In this document: positions 30,455-45,319 of the stretch, in pieces
Position numbering within the stretch: position 1 is the first letter of the stretch
Layout of the letters: every line of letters starts with the position of its first letter
Source: Plasmodium vivax
Lineage: Eukaryota; Apicomplexa; Aconoidasida; Haemosporida; Plasmodiidae
Length of the DNA: 64,000 bases
Assembly: GCF_000002415.2 (NCBI RefSeq)
Contig: NC_009906.1
Span: 434,001 to 498,000, forward strand
Direction of reading: 5' to 3'
The notes under the pieces: generated by a model
Databases searched by the model: none
Seen by the model: the letters and a program-made list of their open reading frames with translations, nothing else
Told to the model about the DNA's origin: nothing
Made by a program: the position numbers and the translations under genes

Positions 30455-33400
30455 ATGAAATTGTCTCTGCAGAGTTACTCCTGCTGCGCGGCTGTAGCTG
30501 CACTGGTGGTCATTCGGGGGGGCGGTGACCCCTGGGGGGGCTTCTTCCCTCGGTGCGCTGCTCACCAGATGGGTGAGCGGCCACCCCCGACTGACGAGAG
30601 GAACTACGCAGAGAACAATGGGGGGAAGTTAGGAGGGGAGATTGAAAAGGAGGAAGAAGAGCACCTTCACATAGACAGAGAGGTGAAAGGAGATGACTCC
30701 CATTTTACATTTGATGAAAGCTCACCAACTGGTGGGGGAAAAAACGTTAAGGTGGGTCTCCCCTTGGCTAAATACACCCCTGGGTATGTTCGCCCCGTCC
30801 TGAGTGACAAACGAGTGACTAAGGGGGAGGCACCCGGGGGAGAGAACAACCTCCCCAGTGGAGATCCACAAGATGGGCCACCCTACCTTTCGAAGCAACA
30901 GTGTGGAGCTTCCTTTAGGGACAATGCCAAAGCAGATGAGCATCCCAGTGAAGGCAGCCACCACGACGGGGAAGAACCCCCCTCTGCTGCGCCTAACATA
31001 TGGAGGCGAAAAAAAAAAAACATTCTACAACATAGAATGAGCCCAACAGAACGGGGGCAGGAGGGGTACCCACCAGTAGAGGAGAAGCAGACCCACAGGG
31101 AGGCATCCAATTCAGATGGAAGTAACCTCCATGAAAGTAACTTCCGTGGTGGTAGCTCCTACACGGAGGGGTCACACCAAGTGGGGCAACTCAAACTGAG
31201 GACCAACAGAGACGACCAAAAAATGATGAAAGGTATTTTCACCCCCCAGGTGGTTAGGGCTATGAAGGAGTACCTACTGAAGGGGGGGAAGAAATATGGG
31301 AGTGGCCAAGTGGGGCATTTGGGGGGGTCCTCAGACCAGCAGCATGGGGGAGACAGGCGGACAGGAAGCAACCAAGCGATTCACCCGTTGAGCGGCGAAG
31401 CGATTCACCCGTTGAGCAGTGAAGCGATTCACCCGTTGAGGTTCTTTCCAGGTAGGGCCATCCCGGGGGGTTCACAACGAGCGGTTGCCGCGGTATGGCG
31501 CAGCTGGGCGGGAGTTTTCCCGTTTGAGTCGATCCAACGTCTTCCGGGCGAACCGCCCCCAATTAGAGCATCGTAACGTTGCCCCCCCACCTCATCGACT
31601 CTCCCCCCGCAGCGAACTTCGCGCCCCACTCCGGAGACAGCCAAAGGGGTGCGGCCAGAAGGTCCATCATAAATGAAAAGCTGCGCCGAAATTTGAGCCA
31701 AATAACGCTGAGCGTTTCAGCAGCGGAGGAACGTACGAAGGAGCGTGTTGAGGAGGGTGCTGAGGTGGGTGCTCAGTCAGTTGCTCAGTCAGGTGGTGCG
31801 GATGACGGCGAGGCGGGCGCGCTGCGCAAAATATACAAAGGCGTCGTCAAGCTGTATGTGGACATCACGGAGCCGAGCCTTGAAACGATCTGGAGCAACA
31901 GTCCCCCCAAGCGCGTCAGCGGGTAGGGTTGATACCCTCCGCAGGGGGGGGAGGAAGAGCCCATTGGTGGGCCTACAATGAAGATGCCCTCCACGGGGAC
32001 CACTCCTAACTGCCTCCGTACACACCCCTCTGCAGCTCCGGGTTTGTCATCGAGGGGGGCCTCATCTTGACGAATGCGCACAACGTGGCGTACAGCACGA
32101 GGATCTTGGTGAGGAAGCACGGGTGAGGATGTGCGCCCCGTCAGGCGGCGATGGCCAGGGGGAAAGTCACTCGCGCGAGTACTCCACCGCCTCATCACTC
32201 CACCGCTTGACCGCTCCACCGTGCCGCTTCTCCCCGCAGGTGCTCCAAAAAGTACGAGGGCGCCGTTCTGCACGTGGCGCATGAAGCAGACATGGCCCTC
32301 CTGACCGTCGCAGACGGGAGTTTCTACGAAGACGTGAGCGCCCTGGAGCTGGGCCCGCTGCCCTCCCTGCGGGACGACGTCATAACGGTCGGCTACCCCT
32401 CGGGGGGGGACAAGCTCAGCGTCACCAAGGGTATTGTGAGCCGCATAGAGGTGCAGTACTACCGGCACAGCAACTCCAGGTGGGTCCCCGGCGAGCGCTC
32501 CACACCGCCGCTTCTCCACGCCGTAGCTACCCCTGCTCCACGCCGCTAAACCACGCCGCCCCCCCGTGCAGACTCCTCCTGACGCAGATAGACGCGCCGA
32601 TGAACCCTGGGAACAGCGGAGGGCCCGCGCTCGTAAAAGGAAAGGTGGCTGGGATCTGCTTCCAGCTGCTGAAGATGGCCAATAACACTTCCTACATCAT
32701 CCCCACCCCAGTGATTAAGCATTTCCTCATGGACCTTCATCGATCGGGCAAATACAATGGCTACCCCTCCTTGGGGGTTAAGTACCTGCCCCTCGACAAT
32801 GCCAATTTGCGGCGACTCCTGGGGCTGACCGACTTGGAGAGGCGCCGAGAGGTGGAGGAGAACAGCGGCATACTCGTCACCGAGGTGGACGAGGAGCAGA
32901 TGGGGTGCCAGTCAGGCGGGGGGGGGAGCACAAAGTGGGCAGTTTCATCGGGGGAAGCTTCAACGGGGGCAGCTTCATCAGGGGAAGCTTCAATGGGGGC
33001 AGCTTCAACGGGGGCAGCTTCATCAGGGGAAGCTTCAATGGGGGCAGCTTCAACGGGGGCAGCTTCACATGCAATTACTGCTGGGAGGGGCCCCCTTCCC
33101 GGGAGGCCGCCCATCACGCCCACCGCTCCCGCAGAGCCGCTCTGCTACGGACTGAAAAAGAACGACGTGCTCCTATCGGTAGAGGGAACGCAAATAAAAA
33201 GCGATGGGACGGTGACCCTCCGAGGAGACGAATCTGTAGACTTCCAGTTCCTCTTCAACGGGAAGTTCGTAGGAGACCTATGCACCTGTAGAGTCGTGAG
33301 AGGGGGGCGCGTCCAAACAGCCCTCGTTAGAGTGAGTAGGGTTCATTACCTAGTTAGGCAACACAACTGGGATGTTCCAAATAAGTTTTTCATTTATGGG

Positions 33401-33949
33401 GGGGTCGTCTTCACGACGCTGACGAGGAGTCTCTACGCCGATGAGGAGACAGACAATGTCGAGGTGATGCGCCTACTGCAGTTTAATTTGTTTAAGAAGC
33501 AAAGGGACGACGAGATCGTCATCGTGAAGCGGATCCTCCCTTCGAAGCTGACCATCGGATTTAACTACCAAGACTGTATAGTCCTTACAGTGAATGGAAT
33601 CCCCGTGCGGAACTTGCAACACCTTGTGGGGGTGATTGACGGACGGGAGGGCCCCCTCGGGGGGGGGGTCGCCAAGAAGAGCACGCAGATGAAGCAGATG
33701 GATCAGATGGGGGAGCGGCGGGGGACACCCTCTGAGGGGGACGCCAACCCCTATCTGAAGTTCACTTTAGAGGAGGATCCCTTTTTCCAAATGAAGGAGG
33801 AGAAGGATAACCTCCTGCACTTCCTCCTTCTCACTTCCAATGGGCAACAGGTGCCACTTGTTTTGCTGCGCGCCGAGGTCCAGCGGGAGTCCGCCGAGAT
33901 TAGGCGCGTCTACGGCATCACGCGGGAGCGTTACGTGTACAGTGGTTAG
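30455..33949 (+). CDS. DegP/HtrA-type serine protease with PDZ region (5 exons)
   Basis: Exons are 30455-31451, 31613-31922, 32036-32122, 32240-32479 and 32572-33949, all phases consistent, 1003 aa. An N-terminal hydrophobic stretch (CCAAVAALVVI) is followed by about 350 residues of hydrophilic low-complexity sequence. The trypsin-like domain then shows the catalytic triad: H451 (ILTNAHNVAY), D482 (EADMALL) and S560 (PMNPGNSGGPA). PDZ-like segments follow (GYPSLGVKYLPL ... GLKKNDVLLSVEGTQIKS, and IVLTVNGIPVRNLQHLVGVI). Between the protease and first PDZ core is a Ser/Gly/Glu/Ala tandem repeat at about 32940-33065. The family handles misfolded proteins in secretory or organelle compartments, and the parasite enzyme has been linked to heat and oxidative stress. 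Short introns carry gtaggg, gtgagg and gtgggt donors. Confidence 0.9.
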
Positions 33950-35042
33950 GTGTACAGTGGTTAGGTGCACACTGATTAGGGGCTACACCAGGGGGGGGGC
34001 TCATCCGTTTTTTTCCCCTCACATGACTGCCTCCCTACAAGGCATTTCTACATACAGTTACGCCGCAACGCGTGGGGCACCCTAGCGATTTAGAGAGTCC
34101 AATCTACGTGAGGCTCTTTCCCCTCATGGGGTGTCACAACATTTTTGTTCCTCACATGAGGGAACTATACATGTGGGTGTCATCACCAAGTTGCAGCTTT
34201 GCATTGTCGCTCACGCCAAATGGGGCGACACGTAAATTTATCTTCATATAAAGGCTTATGGCGAATCACACCGGTTGGGGGTAGTAGCCCTTTGGTGCGG
34301 GCGTTTCCTGGGCACGCGCGAGCGGCCCTCTCTCTGCTGTATGCCCGTCCCCATCGCGGGGGGCGGCACAAAGGGATGCGGTGCGATGGGGAATACCTCC
34401 CGCTGTGCGCTCATCCCCTGACATGGCTATAATACCACCGCGAGTTTATACCGCCGCATTGCCGCATGTACAGGTGCCCCTTCGCAGCGTCCTCTTTTTT
34501 TTTTTTTTTTCCCCCTTACGCACGCCGCAGGGAAAGGCACAAATCGGTATGCCCCCCGGCGACGCGTTGCGATGGGCTGTTGTGACATGTGATACCCCGC
34601 CGCGGAGGTGTCATTTTTTTTTTTTTTTTTTTTCCCAGCATTATGTATTAGAACCAAGTTCGAACGGTGCAGGCCGAGAGGCAAAAACGAAAAGGAGAGA
34701 GAGAGCAGCGAAGAAGCGGCGAAGAAGCGGCGAAGAAGCGGCAAAGAAGCGGCAAAGAAGCGGCAGAAGGAACGTTAACGCAGCTCAACAGAGCGAAGCA
34801 TCAAAACTGCGCAACGAAGCTGCGTAGCGAAAAGGCCAACCGGGCGAAGCATCTCACAGGTACATAGCTCGGCCAAGCGAGCGAAGCATCACATCGCGTG
34901 AATTCACCTGACTTGTGCAGGTAATTTGTGGAGAAATCTTCTTAAAAGGCGCTTCACTCAGAACACTTTTTCTATCGATTGGGTTTTTTTTCCTCCCCCT
35001 CCGTGACATCACCCATCGTACGCTTCTCCGCCAGGTGGTAGG
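33950..35042. other. Intergenic between DegP and the BMT5-like gene
   Basis: Starts with a duplicated gtgtacagtggttaggt around the DegP stop codon (33936-33970). Also holds T runs at about 34495-34510 and 34615-34633 and a gcgaagaagcgg 12-bp repeat at about 34708-34768. No gene was recognised. Confidence 0.6.
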
Positions 35043-38000
35043 ATGGTCAAAGCAGACGATGGGGAGGTGGGGAGGAAGGGCCCGCGAGACCGTGCGCGGA
35101 ATGCTCCATCAAGAGGCAGAAGGAACAAAGCAGCGGAGGTGATTCCTGTGGAGGAGGAATTGCCTGACCAGCAAGGTGAAAATGATCAACCAGCGCACAG
35201 CAACATTCTCATCATAGGGGACGAGAATCTGACCTTTTCCGAGCTCGTAATTGAGGCCTACCCGTCCGCCCACATTTACATAGCCAGTAAGTGCTCACCT
35301 CCCCCACGTGGGTGCCGCTTCTAAGCGGTGCTACTCCGCTTTTACGCCGCGTTTACTCCGCGTTTACTCCGCTTCTACTCCGCTTCTGCACCACTTCTTC
35401 ACCACTTCACCACTTCGTGTGCTGCCCCCCCCGCAGGCACCTGCACCGAGTTACAAATGGATCACCTGCTGCGCGACTTGGAGAAGCGCAAGAGGAGGAA
35501 GCTCCAGGAAGAAGCCATGCAACAGGAAGGAGCCACACAACAGGAGGGAGCCGCGCAACAGGGAACCGCGCAGCAGGAGGGAGACGCTCCCATTGAGAAG
35601 ACCCCCTTCTACTACACCAGGAAGTTCTTGAAGGAGCACGCGGACAAGAGGGTCTACGTCCTGTTCAGCGCAAATCTGTTTAACTTGGGTTGCCACTTCC
35701 CGAGCAGCTTCTTCCACACGGTGTTTTTCGTTCTCCCAGGTGAGGCGCACTGCTGATTGGCGGCCATGTGAAGCGGTGTTGTTTAGCGGCATCGCCCCCT
35801 CATGAGCTTCCCATCCCCTCATCCGCTTCCCATCCTCTCACCCCCTGCAGGCCTCTGCTACAGCATCCGGGAGACCGGACTCAAGTACAACGACAAGGTG
35901 ACGGCCCTGCGGGTTTATTACTTCCTCATCTGCGTGCTCATAGAAGTTATTGAGGTGTGCCAGAAGAACGCAGAGATTCACTTGTTCTGGACGACAGAGA
36001 GATTGGCGAAGTTCGTTGGGGATGAAGAGACTACCGAGCTGGGGGAGAAGGAAGAAGCGGAAGAGAGGGTCGATGACGGAGGGGAGACGAAACGAGAGAG
36101 CATCCACGAGACATTAAACAGTTTGAAGAATTTGATGTGCAGCGGAAAGGGGGAGGAGGAAGCAACTCAGCAGGGGGGGGACCCCGCCGGGGAGAACGCA
36201 GCGGAGCCGAATGGGGAAACGGCCGAAGAACCGAATGGGGAAACAGCAGCGGAGCCAAATGGGGAAACCGCTGACGAAGCGAATGGCGAGACTGCCGAGG
36301 AGCCAAATGTCGAAACCGCTGACGAACCGAACGGAGAAACCGCCGAAGAACCTGCCCAGCCGCACCCGGACCCGGAGCAGGAGAAGGAAAACGAGGGGGA
36401 CAGCGGCAGCACCCAAGATAAGGAGAAGGCCGCAGGTGAACCGGCAGATGAGCTAGCGGATGCACCGGGAGATGAACCGGCAGATGCACCCGCGGACGCA
36501 CCCGCGGAGGGGGGGGGAGACGTGTGCATCAAGCTGTCCAGCTACGCCAACATGTACGCTGATGAGGAGGAGCCGGGGAAGGGCAGCGCCGCCGGGGAAA
36601 GCGGCGAAGAAGGCGGCGAGGAAGGCGGCGAGGAAGGCGGCGAGGAAGATGACGACGATGGCGATGACGACGGTGATGACGATGACGACGGCGATGACGA
36701 CGGCGATGACGACGATGTGACCCGGTTCTCCCACCTCTTCGACGCGGAGGCGAAGAACAAAAAGGAGAGCCCCGCCGCGGGACAGAAGCAGCCGTGCGAA
36801 ACGTCCCAAGTAGTCACCTACGTGGTGAGCTCCCCAGACGGGGAAGACGCGAAGGAAAAAAAAATAAGCCAAATGAACATTGCCAAGTTCCCCCTCCTCT
36901 ACCACGTGGACATTGGCAAGGTTATGAAGCTGTTTGCTTTCGATGAGCAGAGTGAACATGGGGAGAAGCAGCAGCAGGAGGAAGAGGAAGAGAAGGAGAC
37001 GACGCAAAGCGCAGAAGCAGGGGAGGAAAAAAAACCAAAGGTAGACCTCAACAGCGTCGCGGAGAAGTACGTGCCAGTCATTTATGGCAGCCACTTTACA
37101 CACAACGCCTTTCTGAGCAACTGTGCGTTTTTCTCTTTCGTTTTAAAAAAAAAGAAAATCATCATCCCAGAGGAGATGGCCCTAATTTTGGAGCCCAACT
37201 TCACTCGCGAGTTCCCCGTTGAGAGCTACTCCTTTTTAAAAAGGAAGTTCCTACAAGAGTTCCAGGAGAAGGTTAAGTCGTGCACGACGATAAAGGATCA
37301 GCTGAACCACATCAGCCAGATGAGGTACAAGCTGTATGTGCAGCACGTGAGGAACAGCGTCTCTGGGGGGGGCAGGCGGTCCCACCTCTCCTACTATTTG
37401 TTTCAGGCCGAGCTGAACAGCCAGATGAGGAGGGGGGCTCCGAGCGGGGGGAAGGCGGTCCAGGGGGAGAAGTCTGCCGTCGGTGAGGGGGTCACTGGGG
37501 AGGAAGCTCTCACTGGTGAAGAAGCTCCCACTGGAGAAGAAGCCCCAACGGGGGAAGAAGCTCCCACTGGTGAAGCAGCCCCAACGGGGGAAGAAGCTCC
37601 CACTGGCGAAGAAGCACCAACTGGTGAAGAAGCCCCCACTGGAGAGGACGCCCCCACTGGAGAGGACGCCCCCACTGGAGAGGACGCCCCCACTGGAGAA
37701 GCAGCCCCAATGGGAGAAGACGCCACCCCTGCTGACATACCCACCGCTGACGCGGCTACGGCTGACACCCCGACCGCCGACACGGCAACCGCTAACTTGG
37801 CGACTGCGGACAAGCTGTGGAAATGCATCTTCAGCCCCCTGGACTTCTTCCACGCGAGCGAAAACATGAGCGCCTACTTCGAGTACTACATAAATGTGAA
37901 GAGGAAGAAAAAGGGGGGCCGCCGCCACGTTTGTAATTTGGCTATCAAGTTTGCCGGCGGTCGGAAGAGCTACGCCAACGACTACCACGGTAAGAAGTAC

Positions 38001-39913
38001 TCGAAGCGGATGGTGGGAGGGTCTTACAGAAACAGTAGCTACTACTCCTCGGCGTATGAGATGAAGAAGAAGCCGCCCCTTCTCCCAACCCCTCTTAATG
38101 AAACGTCAAATGGGCACTCTGCTAGAGGATCCAGTGTGCATGGTGCGAAAGGCGCAGGGGGGGCAAGTGCCGGCAAGGGAACAGGTAGCATGAGTAGTAA
38201 AGGAGGCCACCTCCTAAACAAGGGGTCCCCCAACGGGGTATACAAGCACGCCGTGCACAGCTCCAGCTACGGGTATGGTCACCAGGCCTCCTACGGCAGT
38301 CACAACTATGGCGGCAATAAGTACGGGGGAGGAGGGGGCAGCTACGGAAGCGGAAGCAACTACGGAGGTGGGAGAAGTTACGGGGGGGGAGGCAGTTACG
38401 GAGGAGGCGGCAGCTATGGAGGAGGCGGCAGCTATGGAGGAGGCGGCAGCTATGGAGGAGACGGCAGCTATGGAGGAGACGGCAGCTATGGAGGAGGCGG
38501 TAACTACGGTGGTGGCAACTATGGAGGAAGCGGTAACTACGGGGGAGGCGGCGGCCACTACAACGCACACAGCTACAGCTCCCATAACAAGTTTTACCGA
38601 AGCGATAAAATGGGGAGGAGCGGCACAGCGAACAGCTATGAAAACAGGAGGGACGACAAGGGGATGAAATACAATAAGAGTGACAATCAGCGATCGAACA
38701 GGAACTCCAGTGCCGCCTACCACAGTGGTCCCTACGGCAGCGGGGGGGTTGGCGGAGGAGGAGATGGCGCTGGCAGCGTGTCTAGCTTCCACGAGCCAAG
38801 CAGGGCCTACGGTAGCTCCGTGCACCACGGCAGCTATGGGTACAACCGCTCGGCGAGGGGCGACGTGCGAGAGGAGTTAAGAAGTGATGCACGAGGTGAC
38901 CCACGAAACGATCCGCGAGGTGACCCGCGAGGTGACCCACGAAGTGACCCGCGAGGTGACCTGCGTAACGACCCACGAAGTGACCCGCGAAACGACCCAC
39001 GAAACGACCCACGAAACGACAGCAAAGGCGCCAAGCGAAGGAGAGACGACTCCTACGAGACGCGAAGAGGCCTCGCAGCGGAGAGCTACTCCCATAAGCG
39101 CTACGAGAAGAGAGGAAGGAACAGCGACTACGAGGCGAAGCACCAGATGGATGACCGAAGGAGCGACAACCACCACCGGGGGGCCAAAATAAACGCGGAG
39201 ATGCAGGACCCCTACGCCTCCACGAAGGACTCCACCAACAAGTACTACGACGGCAGCAACTACTCCATCAACAGCTCCGACAAGAACGCGTGGATGATGC
39301 CTCCCCCGCCCCCAGGCGTTCCCCCCGCGTACGAGGGCCAGGCCCACCAGAAAATGGTAATCCGGAGTGAAGCGCAGTTGGCGCAGTAGGCAGCGCTGGC
39401 GCAGTAGGCAGCGTTGGCGCAGTAGGCAGCGTTGGCGCAGTAGGCAGCGTTGGCGCAGTTGGAAGGGTTGACAGAGTTGTCACCGCTGTCACCGTCGTCA
39501 CCGTCGTCACCGTCGTCACCGCTGTCACCGTCGTCACCGTCGTCACCGTCGTCACCGTCCGATTGCATGACGAGCTGCTCCCCCGCCTGCACTCACTTCT
39601 GATTTTTTTTTTTTTTTTTTTTTTTTTTTCCCTCCCAGAGGAGCTACTACAACGCGGAGGACTCCCAACAGTAATGGAAAGGCGCAGAGCGTGCGCCTGC
39701 ACAGTTGCGCGCTGCTGATGCATGCTCACATCTTACTTCTACGTGCCCACTTCTCACCTCTCACCTCTCACCTCTCACCTCTCACCTCTCACCTCTCACC
39801 TCTCACCCCCCCACCGCAGCGAAAACGCATCCAATGGGCTGAACTACAATTCGGGAGAGCTCTACAACAAAAAGAGCCTTTACTCACAGAGCAGGAGTTA
39901 CAGGAATAACTAG
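35043..39913 (+). CDS. Large low-complexity protein with possible BMT5-like (DUF2431) Rossmann domain (5 exons)
   Basis: Exons are 35043-35286, 35437-35739, 35851-39356, 39639-39670 and 39820-39913, 1392 aa. The first three exons contain pieces that fit the BMT5-like methyltransferase fold: NILIIGDENLTFSELVIEAY (family: ILLxGEGxFSF), YIASTCTELQMDHLL, then HTVFFVLPGL ... VYYFLICVLIEVI ... AEIHLFW, resembling DxIxFNFPH and the GEIHVT strand. The fold is interrupted by Gln/Glu-rich stretches. Downstream are acidic Glu/Pro/Asn repeats (about 36190-36350), a Glu/Asp block (36595-36720), an Ala/Pro/Thr/Gly/Glu repeat (37500-37700), SYGGGG repeats (38330-38550) and Asp-Pro-Arg repeats (38880-39025), a pattern typical of RNA-binding proteins. 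The last two exons rest on gtaatc/gtaatg donors and clean acceptors. Without them the protein ends at 39389. Confidence 0.65.
39357..39638. repeat. Repeat-filled third intron of the BMT5-like gene
   Basis: Holds about five copies of the 18-bp ttggcgcagtaggcagcg (39374-39462), then a gtcaccgtc array (about 39477-39560) and a 28-base T run before the acceptor cctcccag. The next intron (39671-39819) contains a seven-base ctcacct array at about 39752-39806. Confidence 0.8.
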
Positions 39914-40920
39914 AGGAGGGGGAGAGCTAATGCCGGGGCGGAAGAAACAGCCATCGTTTCATTCGAACATATTGCCCACTGTCGAGGTGGGGGAGGATTA
40001 CACGTACACCTTCCAGCGCCCCTCCTCTGCTTCTCCCCCCCCAACGTGCGTCGCTTTTACGTTAACAAAATGTATGAATTCTTTTTTCCCTTTGCATCAC
40101 CATTTTGTTTCCAACGCCTGGGCGAGTACATACCTATGCAGCTGCCATGAAAGGAAGCATTGCGTCCACCCACTTTTTCCTCACGTTGGGGCGGCAGCTG
40201 GGGAGTTCACATTGTGAGCTTGTCTGCTGTGTGTAGTAGCGTTCCTTTGCATTTCCTTTCTTTTCTTTTTTTACTTTTTTTTTTTTTTTTTTGCCCGTTG
40301 TTTCCCGATCACAAGGTGCCCCACGTGGGCGCTCTTTGAAAGCAGGGATACGCACGCGTGTGTGCATATGCAAAAATGTGTGCATGCAAATGGGCATAAA
40401 ATATGCGCACATGTACATACAAATGTGCATGCAAATATACACAGATACTTCTTTACTCACTCGCTTATTCATTTATTTATTTATACCCATGCGCTGCGCC
40501 CCCTGTGGTGCGGCCGCTCTGCAACGAATCGTAAGTTGGACGTCGCCTTCTCAGTGTGCTTCTTCACCCACGTAGTAACGTCCACCCATGGGTGTACGTT
40601 CACATAGAACGGTTGGCAAGTTGGGGAGCGTTTTTTAAAATTATGACACAGGAGGGGGAAGTGGTACAAGAAAAAAAAAAAAAAAAAGGCAACGCAATGT
40701 GCGTAATGTGCGCAATGTGAGAAGTGCATACAATGTGCGCAATGTGAGAAGTGCATACAATGTGCGCTATTTGCGCAGTGGGCGATCACGTGGCATTCTT
40801 GCGAAAAACGAGTGATGCGTAAAAGGAACGGGGGGCTGCCCACCGCTTGGCCGATTGACCGACTGTTCGAGGGGCCCACTTGCCCCCCTCAGCCCCTTAC
40901 CAGACAGGACGCCCTACGAA
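39914..40920. other. Convergent intergenic between BMT5-like gene and PSMA6
   Basis: Contains a T run at about 40277-40292, atttattt simple sequence at 40468-40484, an A run at about 40671-40687 and an aatgtgcgcaatgtgagaag repeat at about 40696-40765. No gene was recognised. Confidence 0.6.
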
Positions 40921-43570
<2,650 letters not shown>

Positions 43571-44774
43571 TCACCGCTCAAGCAAATGGCGGAAGAGCGA
43601 GTCGACGTCTCTCGCGCTGTTCGCGCGCGCCTCCCGAATGAAGGCGTGGAGTATCTTCTTCCCCATCTCCCGTATGTACATGCGCATGAAATTTTGGTAA
43701 ACCCTGTTCTTTAGCTGTGCGGTGTGCGTAGGGAGGGGGGAAGAAACGTGAAGTGGAGTTTCTCGCAAAAGGGGCAGAGCTGCTCCGGCCACTTCGCCAC
43801 TCCCAGGGTGCCGCCTCCCCATGGGCTGGCCCCATCCCTGCTGACCTACCCGAAAGCTGATGTAAAAGTCCACGTGGATGCAGCCCGGTTTTTCCTCGAT
43901 AACCCATTCGGTGGTCTGACGGTGTGGGGGGGAAGCAACAATCGCATGTGTCATCACCATTGGCATAGCCGACGACGCGGCGTCCATTTGCGTAGCACCC
44001 GTTTGATGTAGGGCCAATTGGCATGATGACCACTCGGGGGATTTCTTTTTTTTTTCTTTCCCCATTTGTGCCTACCAAGTGGCTAAACAAATTCGTGTCT
44101 GCGCTGGAGACCTGTAAAAAGAGGGGGGAAAAAAAAGGAGAGCAAATTCAATGGGCATATCCCTACGAGGTGCATCGATCTAATGCGCTGCTCGAAAGCC
44201 CCTCTTGGAGGATCCCCCACACATACACATCTTGTGATGCCTCATTTGGAAGAGGTACCTTTACAGTGGTGGGCACCTTAAACCGAATGAGAGAATCGTA
44301 TGATTCCCTGAAAAGGAGATTCTCTATCTGTAGGACGGCCCTGAAGTGCTGCTCCGCCTTGTGCGTTATTTTGCTTTTCTGCAGTTGGGGAGGTGAGCCG
44401 ATGCGGTTGCAAGCGCAAACGGGTTTAGGGTTCGGCGGGGTTAATCCCTCGGGGCACACACACACATGTATATATATATATGTATGTATATATATATATA
44501 GGGTGCACTTTACCGTAACGTAGGGGAGGAAGTGGCTGTAGCGGTCCACATTCAAAACGGTGTAGAAGAACACATGGCTTTGGCAAATGACGTCGAGGCT
44601 CTTCCGGTACGTTACATCCTCACTTGGGGTCCACAGCTGATTCCTAAACAGCGAGTAGCTCCTGCAGCGGTGGTAGCCGCGGTAGCTGCAGCGACTGCCA
44701 GTGGTTACACTTTGGACGAGTGCCTGGCTGGGCGCGTTCTTCTTGGCAATGTGGGCCAGCGGCGTCCCCCTCAT
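43571..44774 (-). CDS. COQ10-type coenzyme Q-binding START/polyketide-cyclase protein (5 exons)
   Basis: Exons are 44514-44774, 44259-44378, 44076-44111, 43850-43915 and 43571-43714, all phase 0, 208 aa. The N-terminus is Arg/Ser/His-rich without acidic residues until about residue 52, as expected for a mitochondrial presequence. The COQ10 core reads SLDVICQSHVFFYTVLNVDRYSHFLPYV|TKSKITHKAEQHFRAVLQIE, then ESYDSLIRF, then SADTNLFSHL and TTEWVIEEKPGCIHVDFYISF across the short exons, ending VYQNFMRMYIREM. COQ10 proteins bind ubiquinone and are needed for its efficient use in respiration. Exon 3 is only 36 bases. Intron 1 holds a ta/tg microsatellite (about 44460-44500). Confidence 0.87.
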
Positions 44775-45277
44775 CCTGCGTCTTAGGCGGTGGAAGCGCT
44801 AAAAGGGGAAGCGGCATTCGGTATATACCACGTGTGTGTGGCAACAAACGTGGTGAGTACCATGCAGGTGGCACCCCGTGTACCCACTTGCGTTCGCCCA
44901 GCTGCTACGAACGAGCTACGCGTCCATCTCGCGGGGGAAGGGCTCCTCAAGTGCGACTCTCCGTCTGGTCATCCTTTTTTCGATGTGGGAGGCCTGCCTT
45001 GGAGTTTCCCCCTCTTCACAGCAATGTGCAGATGGCACGTAGTGAAATGCTGAGAGAGGAAGATGTCAATCCCCTCCGTGGCAACTATGCAGCTGCTACG
45101 CCTGAGCGAAGGTTGGGAGATCCCCCTCCGTCCGGGAGTCCTTCACCGCTGCGCACTTTTCTTCCTCGGGGGAGAAAAGATCCCCTGTGCTCCTGGCTAC
45201 GATGCAAAATGGGCTACCCACAAAAGAGCACAAAAAGGGTGTATATAATGAGCAGTATTTACAAGCGTGTTGGCGGC

Positions 45278-45319
<42 letters not shown>

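Noticed and set aside
36453..37988. Minus-strand open frames opposite the large BMT5-like gene
   Set aside because: GC-rich codon use on the + strand leaves the antisense open. Composition is Val/Leu/Ser-rich noise.
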